The notes beneath the pieces were generated by a model that had not been told where the DNA came from, ran no database searches, and saw only the letters and a list, made by a program, of their open reading frames with translations. A stretch of DNA of 64,000 nucleotides. Source: Amycolatopsis jiangsuensis (lineage in GTDB: Bacteria > Actinomycetota > Actinomycetes > Mycobacteriales > Pseudonocardiaceae). The position numbers were made by a program, and so were the translations under genes. Shown piece after piece: positions 1 to 8,388 of this stretch; positions within the stretch are counted from its first letter, which is position 1; every line of letters starts with the position of its first letter. The stretch spans positions 5,420,501-5,484,500 of the forward strand of contig NZ_JACHMG010000001.1 in assembly GCF_014204865.1 (NCBI RefSeq). Direction: 5' to 3'.

Positions 1-236
1 GCGTCGTTGTCGAACGGAAGCGTCGGCGCGAAATCCACCATGGCCGCACCGGTCTGCTCGGTGCGCGCCGCCCGGGCGACTGGATCTTTCGCCATGGCCA
101 CACCCTGGTGCAGTTCGGCCATCGTGACCGAGGTCAGCTCGGGATGACGGGGCAGGGTTTCCGGATCGAGCAGGGCCAGGTCGAGATACGCGCAGGTGTC
201 GAGCACTCCTCGTTCGGCACGTTCAGCCACGCTCAC
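1..236 (-). CDS. VapC-like PIN-domain toxin, cut by window edge
   Basis: Probably the ribonuclease toxin of a toxin-antitoxin pair. Reading leftward from GTG 236 gives [11 protein letters not shown], where Asp13 fits the first metal-binding acidic residue of a PIN domain, and then [11 protein letters not shown], where Glu41 fits the second. The C-terminal half lies outside the window. The start overlaps the antitoxin stop by 14 nt (GTG 230 is an equally possible start), which is the translationally coupled order usual for these operons. The family call rests on these two motifs and the antitoxin next door; the remaining active-site residues cannot be seen. Confidence 0.7.
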   Translation of the reverse strand, partial: MSVAERAERGVLDTCAYLDLALLDPETLPRHPELTSVTMAELHQGVAMAKDPVARAARTEQTGAAMVDFAPTLPFDND

Positions 237-498
237 GCGTCCACGGGTCGTCTTCACCGGCGTGTTCCGCACCGAAGAGCTCGAGGCTTTCCCGTCGCAG
301 CTCGCCCGGATCGACCCGGGGCAGCCGCCGGTGCCGGGCCACCAGTTCCTCGGCCGACAGCCGACGCGCCCGGGGAACCGGCCGGAGCTCCGCGACCTCC
401 ACCCCGTTGCGGGTCACGTGAAAGGTCGCACCTTCCGCCACCGCGTCCATCACCGAAGCGGAGTTGTTCCGGAATTCACGCTGGCTGATGACGTTCAC
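223..498 (-). CDS. Phd/YefM-type antitoxin
   Basis: A 91-residue protein starting [12 protein letters not shown], typical of Phd/YefM antitoxins whose N-terminal half forms a dimeric DNA-binding fold ([16 protein letters not shown], then [15 protein letters not shown] at residues 26-40). The charged C-terminal tail ([13 protein letters not shown]) would be the segment that wraps the toxin. It lies directly upstream of, and overlaps, a PIN-domain gene. Family knowledge says the antitoxin or the complex represses its own promoter; no clear operator palindrome was picked out here. Confidence 0.8.
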   Translation of the reverse strand: MNVISQREFRNNSASVMDAVAEGATFHVTRNGVEVAELRPVPRARRLSAEELVARHRRLPRVDPGELRRESLELFGAEHAGEDDPWTRERG

Positions 499-629
499 CC
501 GCCCAGTGTAGCCCTACGAGACACACGGTGCTACAGCCTTCTGAGACGAGTCGGGCAGGCCGTACCGATCTCACACCTCCGGGTGACGGAGTTGCCCGTG
601 GTGGCCGGTTCCGGGCAGGGTGTCGGGCC

Positions 630-716
630 ATGTTGCCGAAACGGGTCGTCGCCGCCGTGGTCATCGCCGCTCTCGTGTTGGCCGGCGGGGGCGTGCTCAC
701 CAGCCTGTTCCTCTGA
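630..716 (+). CDS. Possible 28-residue membrane peptide
   Basis: A short ORF from ATG 630 encodes MLPKRVV, then one continuous hydrophobic helix of about 18 residues, ending SLFL. It ends 28 nt before the DUF3151 start on the same strand. There is no strong ribosome-binding site (only a weak GGGCAGGG about 12 nt upstream), and a frame this short can arise by chance in GC-rich DNA. The basic N-terminus followed by a single clean transmembrane segment is the only positive evidence. Function unknown. Confidence 0.35.
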   Translation: MLPKRVVAAVVIAALVLAGGGVLTSLFL

Positions 717-732
717 CCGCGCGGGACGTGGG

Positions 733-738
733 CAGAAT
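733..738 (+). promoter_or_regulatory. -10-like hexamer before DUF3151 gene
   Basis: CAGAAT lies 6 nt before ATG 745, a spacing that would place the transcription start at or next to the start codon (leaderless mRNA). It has C instead of T at position 1, so it is a weak match. No Shine-Dalgarno sequence is seen. Confidence 0.4.
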
Positions 739-744
739 GGCGGC

Positions 745-1155
745 ATGACGCACAACCTGCTGGGCCCCGACCCGACGCTGCTGCCCGAGCACACCGCCGC
801 ACAGGCCGCACTGGACGCGGGCACCGACCCGTCGGCCGTCGCGGCCGAGAATCCGGAGTTCAGCGCGGCCTGGGCCACGCTCGCCGAGCGCGCGTTGTCC
901 GATGGTGACACCGTCACCGCGTATGCCTACGCCCGTACCGGCTACCACCGCGGTCTCGACCAGTTGCGCCGCGCGGGCTGGAAGGGCTTCGGCCCGGTGC
1001 CCTGGGAGCACCGTCCGAACCAGGGTTTCCTCCGTGCCCTCGCCGCACTCGGCATCGCGGCCGGCCGGATCGGCGAGACCGAGGAACACGAGCGCTGCAG
1101 GACGTTCCTCGCCGAGTCCGACCCGGCCGCGGCGGAGGCGACCGGCCTGAAGTGA
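745..1155 (+). CDS. DUF3151 family protein
   Basis: A 136-residue protein beginning MTHNLLGPDPTLLP, matching the actinobacterial DUF3151 family in length and pattern: N-terminal 'LLGPDPTLLPE', a helical centre (AAWATLAERAL, AYAYARTGYHRGLDQLRRAGWKG) and the motif VPWEHRPNQGFLRAL. The family has no established function; the tandem helices resemble a TPR-like scaffold, which is a guess. Translation from ATG 745 keeps the whole family domain; upstream in-frame codons add unrelated sequence. A strong hairpin follows the stop. Confidence 0.85.
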   Translation: MTHNLLGPDPTLLPEHTAAQAALDAGTDPSAVAAENPEFSAAWATLAERALSDGDTVTAYAYARTGYHRGLDQLRRAGWKGFGPVPWEHRPNQGFLRALAALGIAAGRIGETEEHERCRTFLAESDPAAAEATGLK

Positions 1156-1158
1156 GCC

Positions 1159-1187
1159 GGTGCCGGGGCCCGCGCGGCCCCGGCACC
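1159..1187 (+). terminator. Hairpin after DUF3151 gene
   Basis: A perfect 12-bp stem, GGTGCCGGGGCC (1159-1170) pairing with 1176-1187, with a 5-nt loop, begins 4 nt after the stop codon. There is no U tract, as is usual for actinomycete terminators. Confidence 0.8.
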
Positions 1188-1230
1188 CCACCATCGGGTG
1201 ATCACCGGGGTGTTTACCGGTGCTGACACC

Positions 1231-1236
1231 TATATC
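1231..1236 (+). promoter_or_regulatory. -10-like TATATC before XRE regulator
   Basis: TATATC sits 8 nt before ATG 1245 in a short AT-rich patch. An imperfect inverted repeat GGTGT...ACACC (1209-1230) lies just upstream and could be an operator. The position suggests a leaderless or very short leader transcript. Confidence 0.4.
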
Positions 1237-1244
1237 TGTGCCGC

Positions 1245-2162
1245 ATGCGAGGCACGGCCATGCTCACCCCCCGGATCCGTACGCTGGGCGCCGCCCTGCG
1301 CGACGCTCGGCTCGAGGCCCATTTCGGCGTCCGCGAACTGGCCCGGCGAGTCGGCGCGAACCCGGCACTGCTGTCGAACTGGGAACTGGGCCAACGGGTC
1401 CCCGGCATCGAGGACGTAGCCGGGATCCTCGGCGCGCTCGGCGTGGTCGGGGAGGACAAACAACGAATCCTGTGCCTGGCGCGCGGAACCTCCGATCCCG
1501 GATGGATCACGCTCGGCAGGCAGGCCGAACCGGAGCACATGGCGGGCCTGCTCGCGTGTGAACGGGCGGCCACCTCGCTCGTCGAATGGCATCCGCTGCT
1601 GGTGCCCGGGCTGTTGCAGATCCCGGACTACGCCCGCGCGCTGTTCGCCTCGGACGGGCTGCCGCCGGCGGCAGCCGAACGGCAGGCGGACGCCCGCGTC
1701 GCCCGCCGGCCACTGGTGGTGGGCCCGCGGGCCGTCCCGTTCGAGGCACTGATCGGCGAGGCGGCGCTGTACAACCCGGTCGGCGGCGCGGAGACGATGG
1801 CGCGGCAGCTGCGGTTCATCGCCGACCTCGCGACCACGTCGCCGCGGCTGCGCGTACGGATCGTGCGGGTCGACGTCGGCGAGCATCCCGGGCTGGGCGG
1901 GCAGTTCACCCTCTACGCGATGCGCGGCGCGGATCCGATCGTCTACTTCGAGCACTACAGCTCGGGTGCGTTCATCCTGGACGCCGGTGACGTCGGGACC
2001 TACCGGGACGTGATCGGGCAGATCCGGGAAAAGGCGTTGAGTCCCCAGGAATCCGTGGCGTTCATCGAACGCCGGGCCGCGGAGTTCCGTGCGGTCGACC
2101 GGAAACCGCCGCAGCTCGACGGGGCGGGCGCCCCGGCGAACCGGGCACATGCCCCCGGATAG
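1245..2162 (+). CDS. XRE-family regulator with DUF5753 domain
   Basis: A 305-residue DNA-binding regulator. Residues about 10-70 form an HTH_31/XRE domain (LGAALRDARL...FGVRELARRVGANPALLSNWELGQRVPGIEDV). The rest is DUF5753, recognisable by ARGTSDPGWITLG, the 'WHPLLVPGLLQIPDYARALF' stretch and the YFEHYSSGAFI region. Such proteins often pair with a small DUF397 protein in actinomycetes; none is adjacent. ATG 1260 (MLTPRIRT), with GAGG 11 nt upstream, is an alternative start. The target is unknown; the neighbouring TetR gene has its own apparent RBS. Confidence 0.88.
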   Translation: MRGTAMLTPRIRTLGAALRDARLEAHFGVRELARRVGANPALLSNWELGQRVPGIEDVAGILGALGVVGEDKQRILCLARGTSDPGWITLGRQAEPEHMAGLLACERAATSLVEWHPLLVPGLLQIPDYARALFASDGLPPAAAERQADARVARRPLVVGPRAVPFEALIGEAALYNPVGGAETMARQLRFIADLATTSPRLRVRIVRVDVGEHPGLGGQFTLYAMRGADPIVYFEHYSSGAFILDAGDVGTYRDVIGQIREKALSPQESVAFIERRAAEFRAVDRKPPQLDGAGAPANRAHAPG

Positions 2163-2265
2163 GCGGGGGTACTGGCCGGCAGTGCGTGTCGCCCTGCTCT
2201 GCCCCGCGTCGGCCAGGCATAGTTTTCGGACAGCGTCGTCGGAAACAGCACGTGAGGTGGCGGAC

Positions 2266-2910
2266 ATGTCGAGCCCCGCGCCGCGAGGCCGGCCGAGGAA
2301 ACTGCCGGTCGACCAGCAGCGCACCCGGGTGCTGCGCGCGGCGGCCGAGGCGGTCGCCGTGCACGGCTTCCAGGCCGCGACGATCGAGGAGATCGCCCGG
2401 TCGGCGGGTGTGTCCCGGCAGTCGGTGTACGAGCAGTTCACCAACCGCGGCACCTTGTTCGCCGAGCTGACGACGGACATCGAGGAACGCGCGTTCGACA
2501 CGATCAGCGCGGTCGCGCTGGATACCTCGGAGCCCGACCTGCGCACGTGGGCCCGGGCGAACTACTCGACCATGTTCGCCTTCGTCGAGGCCCATCCGGA
2601 GGTGTTCCCGGTGCTGCGCGAGGCCGAGCGCGCCGGCGACCCGGCGCTCACCCGGCTGCGGGAACGACTCGCCGCCGTCCACGCAGAGGCGAGCCGGCAA
2701 CGGTGGGCCGCACAGGGCGTGGACTCCGGCCGCGCGGACAAGGCGCTGGTGGCGCTGTACTTCGCGATGACGGAGGCGCTGGTCCAGATGTCCTGGAAAG
2801 GAGACCCGCCGGCCCAGGAAACCCTGGTGGACCTCCTCACGGAGTTCACCGTGGGAGGAGTCCTGCGGCTGCAGACCAAATCCGTGAACGTGATCGAACG
2901 CCTGCGGTGA
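2266..2910 (+). CDS. TetR/AcrR family regulator
   Basis: A 214-residue repressor-type protein. The N-terminus (PRGRPRKLPVDQQRTRVLRAA) leads into a classic TetR HTH, TIEEIARSAGVSRQSVYEQF, about residues 37-56. The C-terminal ligand-binding half is helical (LRTWARANYSTMFAFVEAHP). ATG 2266 follows GAGGTGG at suitable spacing and is preferred over longer in-frame starts that run into the upstream regulator. The likely target is unclear; the nearest structural genes are convergent. Confidence 0.9.
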   Translation: MSSPAPRGRPRKLPVDQQRTRVLRAAAEAVAVHGFQAATIEEIARSAGVSRQSVYEQFTNRGTLFAELTTDIEERAFDTISAVALDTSEPDLRTWARANYSTMFAFVEAHPEVFPVLREAERAGDPALTRLRERLAAVHAEASRQRWAAQGVDSGRADKALVALYFAMTEALVQMSWKGDPPAQETLVDLLTEFTVGGVLRLQTKSVNVIERLR

Positions 2911-3003
2911 GGCGACCGCGGGGCTGCACCGCTTGCGGTGGGGTGGCTGCGGAGTCGGTGAGGAGAAGACCGCTGCGGGGACGCGTGCGGCGGGGTCCGG
3001 TTG

Positions 3004-3220
3004 CGGGGGCGTGTGAGGAGTGAGCCTGGCTACCGAGGTGGGAGCGGGGCCTGGCTGCGGTGAGGCCGTGTGGAGAAGTCCGGCTGCGCGGGCGTGTGAG
3101 GAGGAAGCCCGGCTACCGAGGTTTGTGCGGGGGTTCGGTTGCGGGCGTGTGAGGAGTGAGCCCGGCTGTCGAGGTGGGTGCGGAATCCGGCTGCGGTGAG
3201 GTGGGTGCAGGCGTCCGGCT
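3004..3220. repeat. Degenerate tandem repeat tract
   Basis: Three copies of a module starting GCGTGTGAGGAG (3009, 3092, 3145) followed by GARCCYGGCT, ACCGAGGT and a TCCGGCT/GGTTGCGG tail, plus copies of GGCTGCGGTGAGG. Copy spacing is 83 and 53 bp, so the array is composite. The stretch 2911-3228 between the convergent TetR and diguanylate cyclase genes holds no convincing coding sequence; the repeats fill most of it. Confidence 0.75.
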
Positions 3221-3228
3221 GAGGAGGA

Positions 3229-3263
3229 GGCCCGGCCGGCCGGGGGAGGGTGCCGGCCGGGCC
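3229..3263. terminator. Bidirectional hairpin between convergent genes
   Basis: A perfect 12-bp stem, GGCCCGGCCGGC (3229-3240) with 3252-3263 and an 11-nt loop, lies 7 nt beyond the end of the diguanylate cyclase gene and can serve the TetR gene from the other side. Confidence 0.8.
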
Positions 3264-3270
3264 GAGTCGC

Positions 3271-4680
3271 TCAGGCGGCGCCGACGAGTGCCGACCGCGC
3301 CGCGGCCGAGCCGGAGCCGGTCGAGTTGAAGCCGGTCGAGGCGAGCGGCGTTGCGGGGCCGGGCACGGTCACCTTCGCCGCGGCCGGTGCCGGCATTGTC
3401 GCTGTGCCGGCGTGCGGGCTTGCCGGTGAGCCGACCACGCGGTTGCGGCCGCTGTCCTTGGCCACGTACACCGCCGCGTCGGCCGCTGCCATCACGTCCT
3501 CGATGTTCGACCCGTCGAACGGGAAAGCCGCGACGCCGATCGAGGCGGTGCGTCGTTCGATGGACACCGCCTCGCCCTCGTTCGTGTGGGTCTGGATGAC
3601 CAGCTCGCTGATCCGCTGCCGGATCCGGTCCGCGGTCACGACCGCGTCCTCCTTGGACGTCGCGGGCAGCAGCGCCACGAACTCCTCGCCGCCGAACCGG
3701 CCGACCAGGTCGTGCGCCCGCGTCTCCTGCCGGACGACGGCGGCCACCGCCTTCAGCACGTCGTCGCCGGCGAGGTGGCCATAGGTGTCGTTGATGTGCT
3801 TGAAGTGGTCGAGGTCGATCATCAGTGCGCCGAAGGTGCCCTGCTCGCGCTCCGCGCGGGAGACCTCGCGCTGGGCACCCTCCTGCCAGGTGGTGGCGTT
3901 GAGCAGCTGTGTCTTCTGGTCCGTGGTCGCGAGCTCCTCGAGCCGCTTGATCAGCACCGAACGCTGCAGCACGTACAGCGGCAGGATCACCAGCGCGGAC
4001 AGCACGGGCTGCTCGGTCAGCACCATCGTCAGCAGGCCGCCGACGCACAGGATCGCCGCCTCCAGGACGTTGTCGTCCATGCTGCCGAGACAGAGCGAGG
4101 GGGTCGCCGACTTCGGGGCGGCGAGATAGAGGCCGAGGCCGGTCAGCGCAGTGTTCACCAGGAAGTAGCCGAACGCCGCGGCGACGATCGTCGACACGCC
4201 CTGCTCACCGACACAGAAGGCGGCCAGCGAGGCACCGAAGCCGGACAGGATCATCGTCGTCGCGTTCGCCGCGACGCGGTGGCCCTCCCCCGGCTGGATC
4301 CCGTTCCAGCTGCGGAAGGCGAGGTAGAGGTAGATCACCACGCCCAGCGCCGCCATCAGCTGCGGTGGCATGAGCAGGGCCGCGGGCAGCAGCCACACCG
4401 ACGTCACGGTGATGTGCGGGCCGTGGCTCAGCATCCGGCGCTGGCGCTCGATCCGGCGGGTCACCTCGGTCTGCGCGACCGCGAGGCCCGCGAGCAGCCC
4501 GAACAGGCCCAGCTCGGCCATCGTGACCGGGACCAGGAACGCACTGGTCACGCTGAGCGCGACGGCGACCGCCATGCTCGACAGCGTGACCGCGACCCAC
4601 GGGCCCGGGCGCGTCCACAGCGTCCACCCGCGCACCGCGGCGATCAGATCCCGTCCAGACCGTTCCCCCGATGTGACCAT
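3271..4680 (-). CDS. Membrane diguanylate cyclase (GGDEF)
   Basis: A 469-residue enzyme predicted to make cyclic di-GMP from two GTP at the membrane. The N-terminal half (about 25-240) has several hydrophobic segments resembling a MASE-type sensor; a GGDEF domain follows from about residue 250 (TTDQKTQLLNATTW, then DLDHFKHINDTYGHLAGD). The active site is GGEEF at 330-334. RAHD at 321-324 lies five residues before it, the spacing of the inhibitory RxxD I-site, so product feedback is likely. No EAL domain follows; the tail is Ala/Pro/Gly-rich. ATG is preceded by a GGGGG RBS. Confidence 0.93.
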   Translation of the reverse strand: MVTSGERSGRDLIAAVRGWTLWTRPGPWVAVTLSSMAVAVALSVTSAFLVPVTMAELGLFGLLAGLAVAQTEVTRRIERQRRMLSHGPHITVTSVWLLPAALLMPPQLMAALGVVIYLYLAFRSWNGIQPGEGHRVAANATTMILSGFGASLAAFCVGEQGVSTIVAAAFGYFLVNTALTGLGLYLAAPKSATPSLCLGSMDDNVLEAAILCVGGLLTMVLTEQPVLSALVILPLYVLQRSVLIKRLEELATTDQKTQLLNATTWQEGAQREVSRAEREQGTFGALMIDLDHFKHINDTYGHLAGDDVLKAVAAVVRQETRAHDLVGRFGGEEFVALLPATSKEDAVVTADRIRQRISELVIQTHTNEGEAVSIERRTASIGVAAFPFDGSNIEDVMAAADAAVYVAKDSGRNRVVGSPASPHAGTATMPAPAAAKVTVPGPATPLASTGFNSTGSGSAAARSALVGAA

Positions 4681-4886
4681 TTTTCCCCCAGATCCTTGCG
4701 TAAAAGTCCGGTGACAATCTCCTCACACACAGTTTCAGTCCGTTTGCCGCCTGTCCACAAGGGGCATAGGTGTGTACCTTTTTCCCGAAGACACCGAATG
4801 AAGGGTGACCAGCAATGCGCAGCAAGGAACAGTGACCGCGTAGCAGCACCGCAAGGTCGCGCAGGTCAGAGCCCACGCGCGGAGCA

Positions 4887-6146
4887 TCAGGCATGTTCGG
4901 CGCGTGTGGCTTCCTTCGCGATGTCCTCCTCAGCGGCGCCGCCCAGCGCCCGCTGCCACATGAGGGTTAGCGGAATCGTAATAATCAGACCGGCGAGCCC
5001 GAAGATCCCGACGGTGGTCTGCGCGCTCAGGTGATCGGCCAGGACGCCGCCGATCAGCGGAACGACACCCATCGTCGTGGTCAGGCCGGTGTTCGACAGC
5101 CCCATCGTCTGCGCCCGGGTCTCGTCCGGCACCGCGATCGTGAGCGACGCGGTGGCCTGCAGCAGGGCGATCGTGCCGAAGCCGCCGGAAATCACGAACA
5201 GGATCACCGACACCACCGCGCCCGGCTGCAGGAAGCAGACGAGCAGCGGGATCGCGGCGAGCGCGGTGAGCGGGCCGATCAGCTTCGGCCGGATCGCCGC
5301 GGGCACCCACCGGGTGTAGATGAACGTGAAGATCACGCTGCCCACCGGGTCGGCGGCCAGCAGCAGGCCGATCACGCCAGGGCCGCCGCCGGAGGAGTCG
5401 ACGTAGGGCGCGGCGATGCCCTCGTACACCGGCAGCAGACCGGCCAGCCAGGTGAACAGCATCAGCGGGCGCAACGCCGCGGTGGTGAACGCGATCTTCC
5501 CGCCGGAGCTGAGCGACGAGAAGAACGGCCTTCGCTTGTCGCCGCTCGCCGCGGCCGGGCGGGCCTTCAGGCCGAAACGTACGAAGAGCGCGGAAAGAAT
5601 GAAGGTCGCCGCGTCGAGCACGAGCGCCAGCCGCGGGTCCAGTGCCAGCAGCAGCGCGCCGCCGCCGGCGAACCCGAGCAGCTGTGCGGACTGCACGGTC
5701 ATGCTGCGCACGCCCATGCCGACCACGAACCGGTCGCCCTCGAGAATCTGGGGCAGCAGGGCCAGCTGGGAGGCCTTGAACGGTGGGTTCAGCAGGGAGA
5801 CCAGGCCGACCAGTACGCACAGCGTCCACAACGGCAGCCCGGGGATGGCCACCAGCCCGATCAGCACCGCGCGCATGAGGTCGACCGCGACCATCACCGT
5901 GCGCCGTGGGAACCGGTCGGCGAGGCCGGTCAGGAAGATGCCGCCGAACAACGACGGGAAGAACGTGAGCGCGTAGGTGAGCCCGGTCAGCGTGGCCGAC
6001 CCGGTCCTCGCGTAGACCAGCACGGAGAGGGCGACCCTGGCGAGCTGGTCACCGGCGATCGACAGCAGTTCGCCGAACCACAGGGCGCGGAATTCGGCGA
6101 CGCCGAACACCTCGCGGAACGTGACTCGTTCGGATCCTGCCGTCAT
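4887..6146 (-). CDS. MFS transporter, drug-efflux type
   Basis: A 419-residue protein with about 12 hydrophobic helices. After MTAGSERVTFREVF comes TM1 (EFRALWFGELLSIAGDQLARVALSVLVY), then the loop LADRFPRRTVMVAVD, the motif-A-like signature after TM2 of major facilitator transporters. Substrate unknown; the overall pattern is that of actinobacterial multidrug or macrolide exporters. ATG 6146 is chosen because upstream in-frame residues lack family features. A cluster of GGTSAC repeats at 6185-6232 overlaps its promoter region. Confidence 0.88.
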   Translation of the reverse strand: MTAGSERVTFREVFGVAEFRALWFGELLSIAGDQLARVALSVLVYARTGSATLTGLTYALTFFPSLFGGIFLTGLADRFPRRTVMVAVDLMRAVLIGLVAIPGLPLWTLCVLVGLVSLLNPPFKASQLALLPQILEGDRFVVGMGVRSMTVQSAQLLGFAGGGALLLALDPRLALVLDAATFILSALFVRFGLKARPAAASGDKRRPFFSSLSSGGKIAFTTAALRPLMLFTWLAGLLPVYEGIAAPYVDSSGGGPGVIGLLLAADPVGSVIFTFIYTRWVPAAIRPKLIGPLTALAAIPLLVCFLQPGAVVSVILFVISGGFGTIALLQATASLTIAVPDETRAQTMGLSNTGLTTTMGVVPLIGGVLADHLSAQTTVGIFGLAGLIITIPLTLMWQRALGGAAEEDIAKEATRAEHA

Positions 6147-6184
6147 CCGTGTTCTCCCCGCTCTGTATGCGCACCGTGCCGCAA

Positions 6185-6232
6185 TGGTGACCAACAGGTG
6201 ACCATAGAACCTCCTGGTCACGGGCCGGTCAC
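6185..6232. promoter_or_regulatory. Cluster of four GGTGAC/GGTCAC half-sites
   Basis: TGGTGACCA (6185-6193), AGGTGACCA (6196-6204), TGGTCAC (6215-6221) and CGGTCAC (6226-6232) form two direct and two inverted copies in 48 bp, about 40 nt upstream of the MFS start. They look like regulator half-sites. The rest of the 316-bp divergent intergenic region (6147-6462) shows no coding sequence. Confidence 0.45.
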
Positions 6233-6462
6233 ACGTGGTGAGTCGTCCGCCTCAGTGTCTCGTGACTGTTGGTGATTCTCTAGGTTCTTTCGCCGGTATC
6301 CATCAGGTCACGGGCAGTTCGTCGCGTGTCCAGACGATAGCGCTCCGCACTCGACCCAGCTCGGCAACCGCCTTGGTGTGGCCTATGCCACACCCGGGTG
6401 GCCGGTCGTCCGCACTGTGGAACACCGCTCGCGGGGGACTCCACGCGCGTAGCTTCGGCCGC

Positions 6463-8388
6463 GTGACCGACCTCGCGACGTTCACGCTCGCCATAGTGGG
6501 CGCCGGACCTCGTGGGGTCGGCGTCCTGGAACGGCTGTCCGCCAGCGCCGCCGAACTGCTCGGCCGGGGCAGGCTGGCGGTGCACCTGATCGACCCGTTC
6601 CCGCCGGGCCCCGGCAGGGTCTGGCGGTACGAGCAGTCGCCGCTGCTGCGGATGAACTCGATGCCCGAGGACGTCACCGTGTTCACCGACGACACGGTAC
6701 GGATCGACGGTCCGGTGCTGCCCGGCCCGTCGTTGATCGAATGGGCGCGTGGGGTCCGCGCGGGCGACCTGGAGCATCAGGTGCCCGATGATCTGCGCGA
6801 CGAGCTGGAAACGCTGGCTGCCACGGACTTTCCGACCCGCCGGTTGCAGAGCCGGTACTTGGAGTGGTTCTACCGCAAGGTGGTCGCCGAACTTCCGCCC
6901 GGCATCGAGGTGGTGGAGCACCGGGCCACCGCGGTCGGCATCGACGACGGTGAGCGCGAGTCCGTCCGGCTCTCGGACGGGACGGTGGTGGCGGCGGACG
7001 CGGTGGTGCTGACCGTCGGGCATCTCGACGCACTGCCCGACCCGGACGAACGCGTGCTGGCGGAGTTCGCCGGGCGGCACGGCCTGGCGTACTACCCTGC
7101 CGGGTACACCGCCGACGTCGACTACGCGGACGTACCGGCCGGGGAACCGGTGCTGGTACGGGGTTTCGGGCTGGCTTTCGTGGACCTGATGCTGCTGCTG
7201 ACCGAGGGGCGCGGCGGCCGGTTCTCCGAACGTTCGGGTGGCGGGCTGCGTTACCACCCGAGCGGCGCCGAGCCGGTGCTGCACGTCGGTTCCCGGCGCG
7301 GAGTGCCCTACCACGCGAAAACCGCCTACCGGCTGCGTGGGAAACCGTTGCAGCTGCCCAGGTTCTTCGACCAGTACGCGATCGCCGAGCTGGCCGGCCG
7401 GCCCGGCCCGCTGGACTTCCGCGCCGACGTGTGGCCGTTGATCGCCAAGGAACTCGCCTGGGCCTACTACACGGAGCTGTTCACCGGCCATCCGGACCGG
7501 GTGCGCATCGATTTCCCGGTGTTCGCCGACGCGTTCGCGGACCTGCGCTGGGGAACGTCCGAAATGGACGAACTGATCGCGGCCGCGGTCCCGGCCGAGG
7601 ACGACCGGCTGGACCTGGAGAAGCTGGACCGTCCGTTGGACGGCCAGCGGTACCCGTGTGTGGAGGAATTCGGCAAAGCGTTGCGGGAGTACGTGGAAGC
7701 CGACCTCGCCCGGCGCGCCGACGGGTACTACAGCGCCGACCTCGGTGCGTTCATGGCGCTGTTGTCGGTGGTCGGCCAGCTGCCCGCGCTGCTGGCCACC
7801 GGACGGCTTTCCGCGGCCTCGCAGGTGAGCGGGATGGACGGCTGGTTCCGCGGCTTCTTCTCCTTCTACGCCAGCGGTCCGCCGCCGCGCCGGCTGGAGG
7901 AGCTGCTCGCGCTCGCCGACGCCGGCATCGTCTCGTTCCTCGGCGCCGACGTGCTGCTGACCGCCGACGAGGAGGCCGGGATGTTCGTCGCGTCCAGCGC
8001 GAGCCATCCGGACACGGTCACGGCGCGCACCCTGATCGAGGCGCGGCTGCCGGAGGCGAGCATTTCGCGTGTTTCCGACCCGCTGCTGCGCAGCCTGCGG
8101 GACGCGGGCACGCTGGTGGAGGAGGAAGTGCCGGACGCGAGCGGCGGGCCGCTGCCGTCCGGCCGCATCGCCACCACGGCCGGCGACTTCCGTGTGCACA
8201 CCGCGGCCGGCACGCCTCACCCGCGGCGGTTCGCGGTCGGCCCGCACACCAGCGTCCGCTCCGCGGCGGCGTTCACCCGGCCTCGGACGAACGCCGCCTC
8301 GTTCCGGCAGAACGACGTGCTGGCACGGGAAATCCTGCGAATGGCTGCCGCGCCGGTGAGTCCTCTCCCGCCGGGCGTCAGCCCTTGA
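6463..8388 (+). CDS. FAD/NAD(P)-binding protein
   Basis: A 641-residue flavoprotein of the FAD_NAD_binding (PF13454-like) type. The dinucleotide-binding motif is at the N-terminus (LAIVGAGPRGVGVLERLSA), followed by HLIDPFPPGPGRVWR and LLRMNSMPEDVTVF, which are characteristic. A second nucleotide-binding segment appears around AVVLTVGHLDALPD. Probably a cytosolic monooxygenase-like or hydroxylase-related oxidoreductase; substrate unknown. GTG 6463 is chosen because it starts directly before the first beta strand. Its end overlaps the convergent GH18 gene by 11 nt. Confidence 0.85.
   Translation: MTDLATFTLAIVGAGPRGVGVLERLSASAAELLGRGRLAVHLIDPFPPGPGRVWRYEQSPLLRMNSMPEDVTVFTDDTVRIDGPVLPGPSLIEWARGVRAGDLEHQVPDDLRDELETLAATDFPTRRLQSRYLEWFYRKVVAELPPGIEVVEHRATAVGIDDGERESVRLSDGTVVAADAVVLTVGHLDALPDPDERVLAEFAGRHGLAYYPAGYTADVDYADVPAGEPVLVRGFGLAFVDLMLLLTEGRGGRFSERSGGGLRYHPSGAEPVLHVGSRRGVPYHAKTAYRLRGKPLQLPRFFDQYAIAELAGRPGPLDFRADVWPLIAKELAWAYYTELFTGHPDRVRIDFPVFADAFADLRWGTSEMDELIAAAVPAEDDRLDLEKLDRPLDGQRYPCVEEFGKALREYVEADLARRADGYYSADLGAFMALLSVVGQLPALLATGRLSAASQVSGMDGWFRGFFSFYASGPPPRRLEELLALADAGIVSFLGADVLLTADEEAGMFVASSASHPDTVTARTLIEARLPEASISRVSDPLLRSLRDAGTLVEEEVPDASGGPLPSGRIATTAGDFRVHTAAGTPHPRRFAVGPHTSVRSAAAFTRPRTNAASFRQNDVLAREILRMAAAPVSPLPPGVSP

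Noticed and set aside
4681..4886. Riboswitch in the 206-nt leader of the diguanylate cyclase gene
   Set aside because: I could not fit the conserved cores of known c-di-GMP or c-di-AMP riboswitches by eye.
3586..5034. Long plus-strand open frame of 482 codons across the diguanylate cyclase and MFS genes
   Set aside because: Gln/His/Arg-rich translation with no domain, antisense to two well-supported genes; a GC-rich shadow frame.
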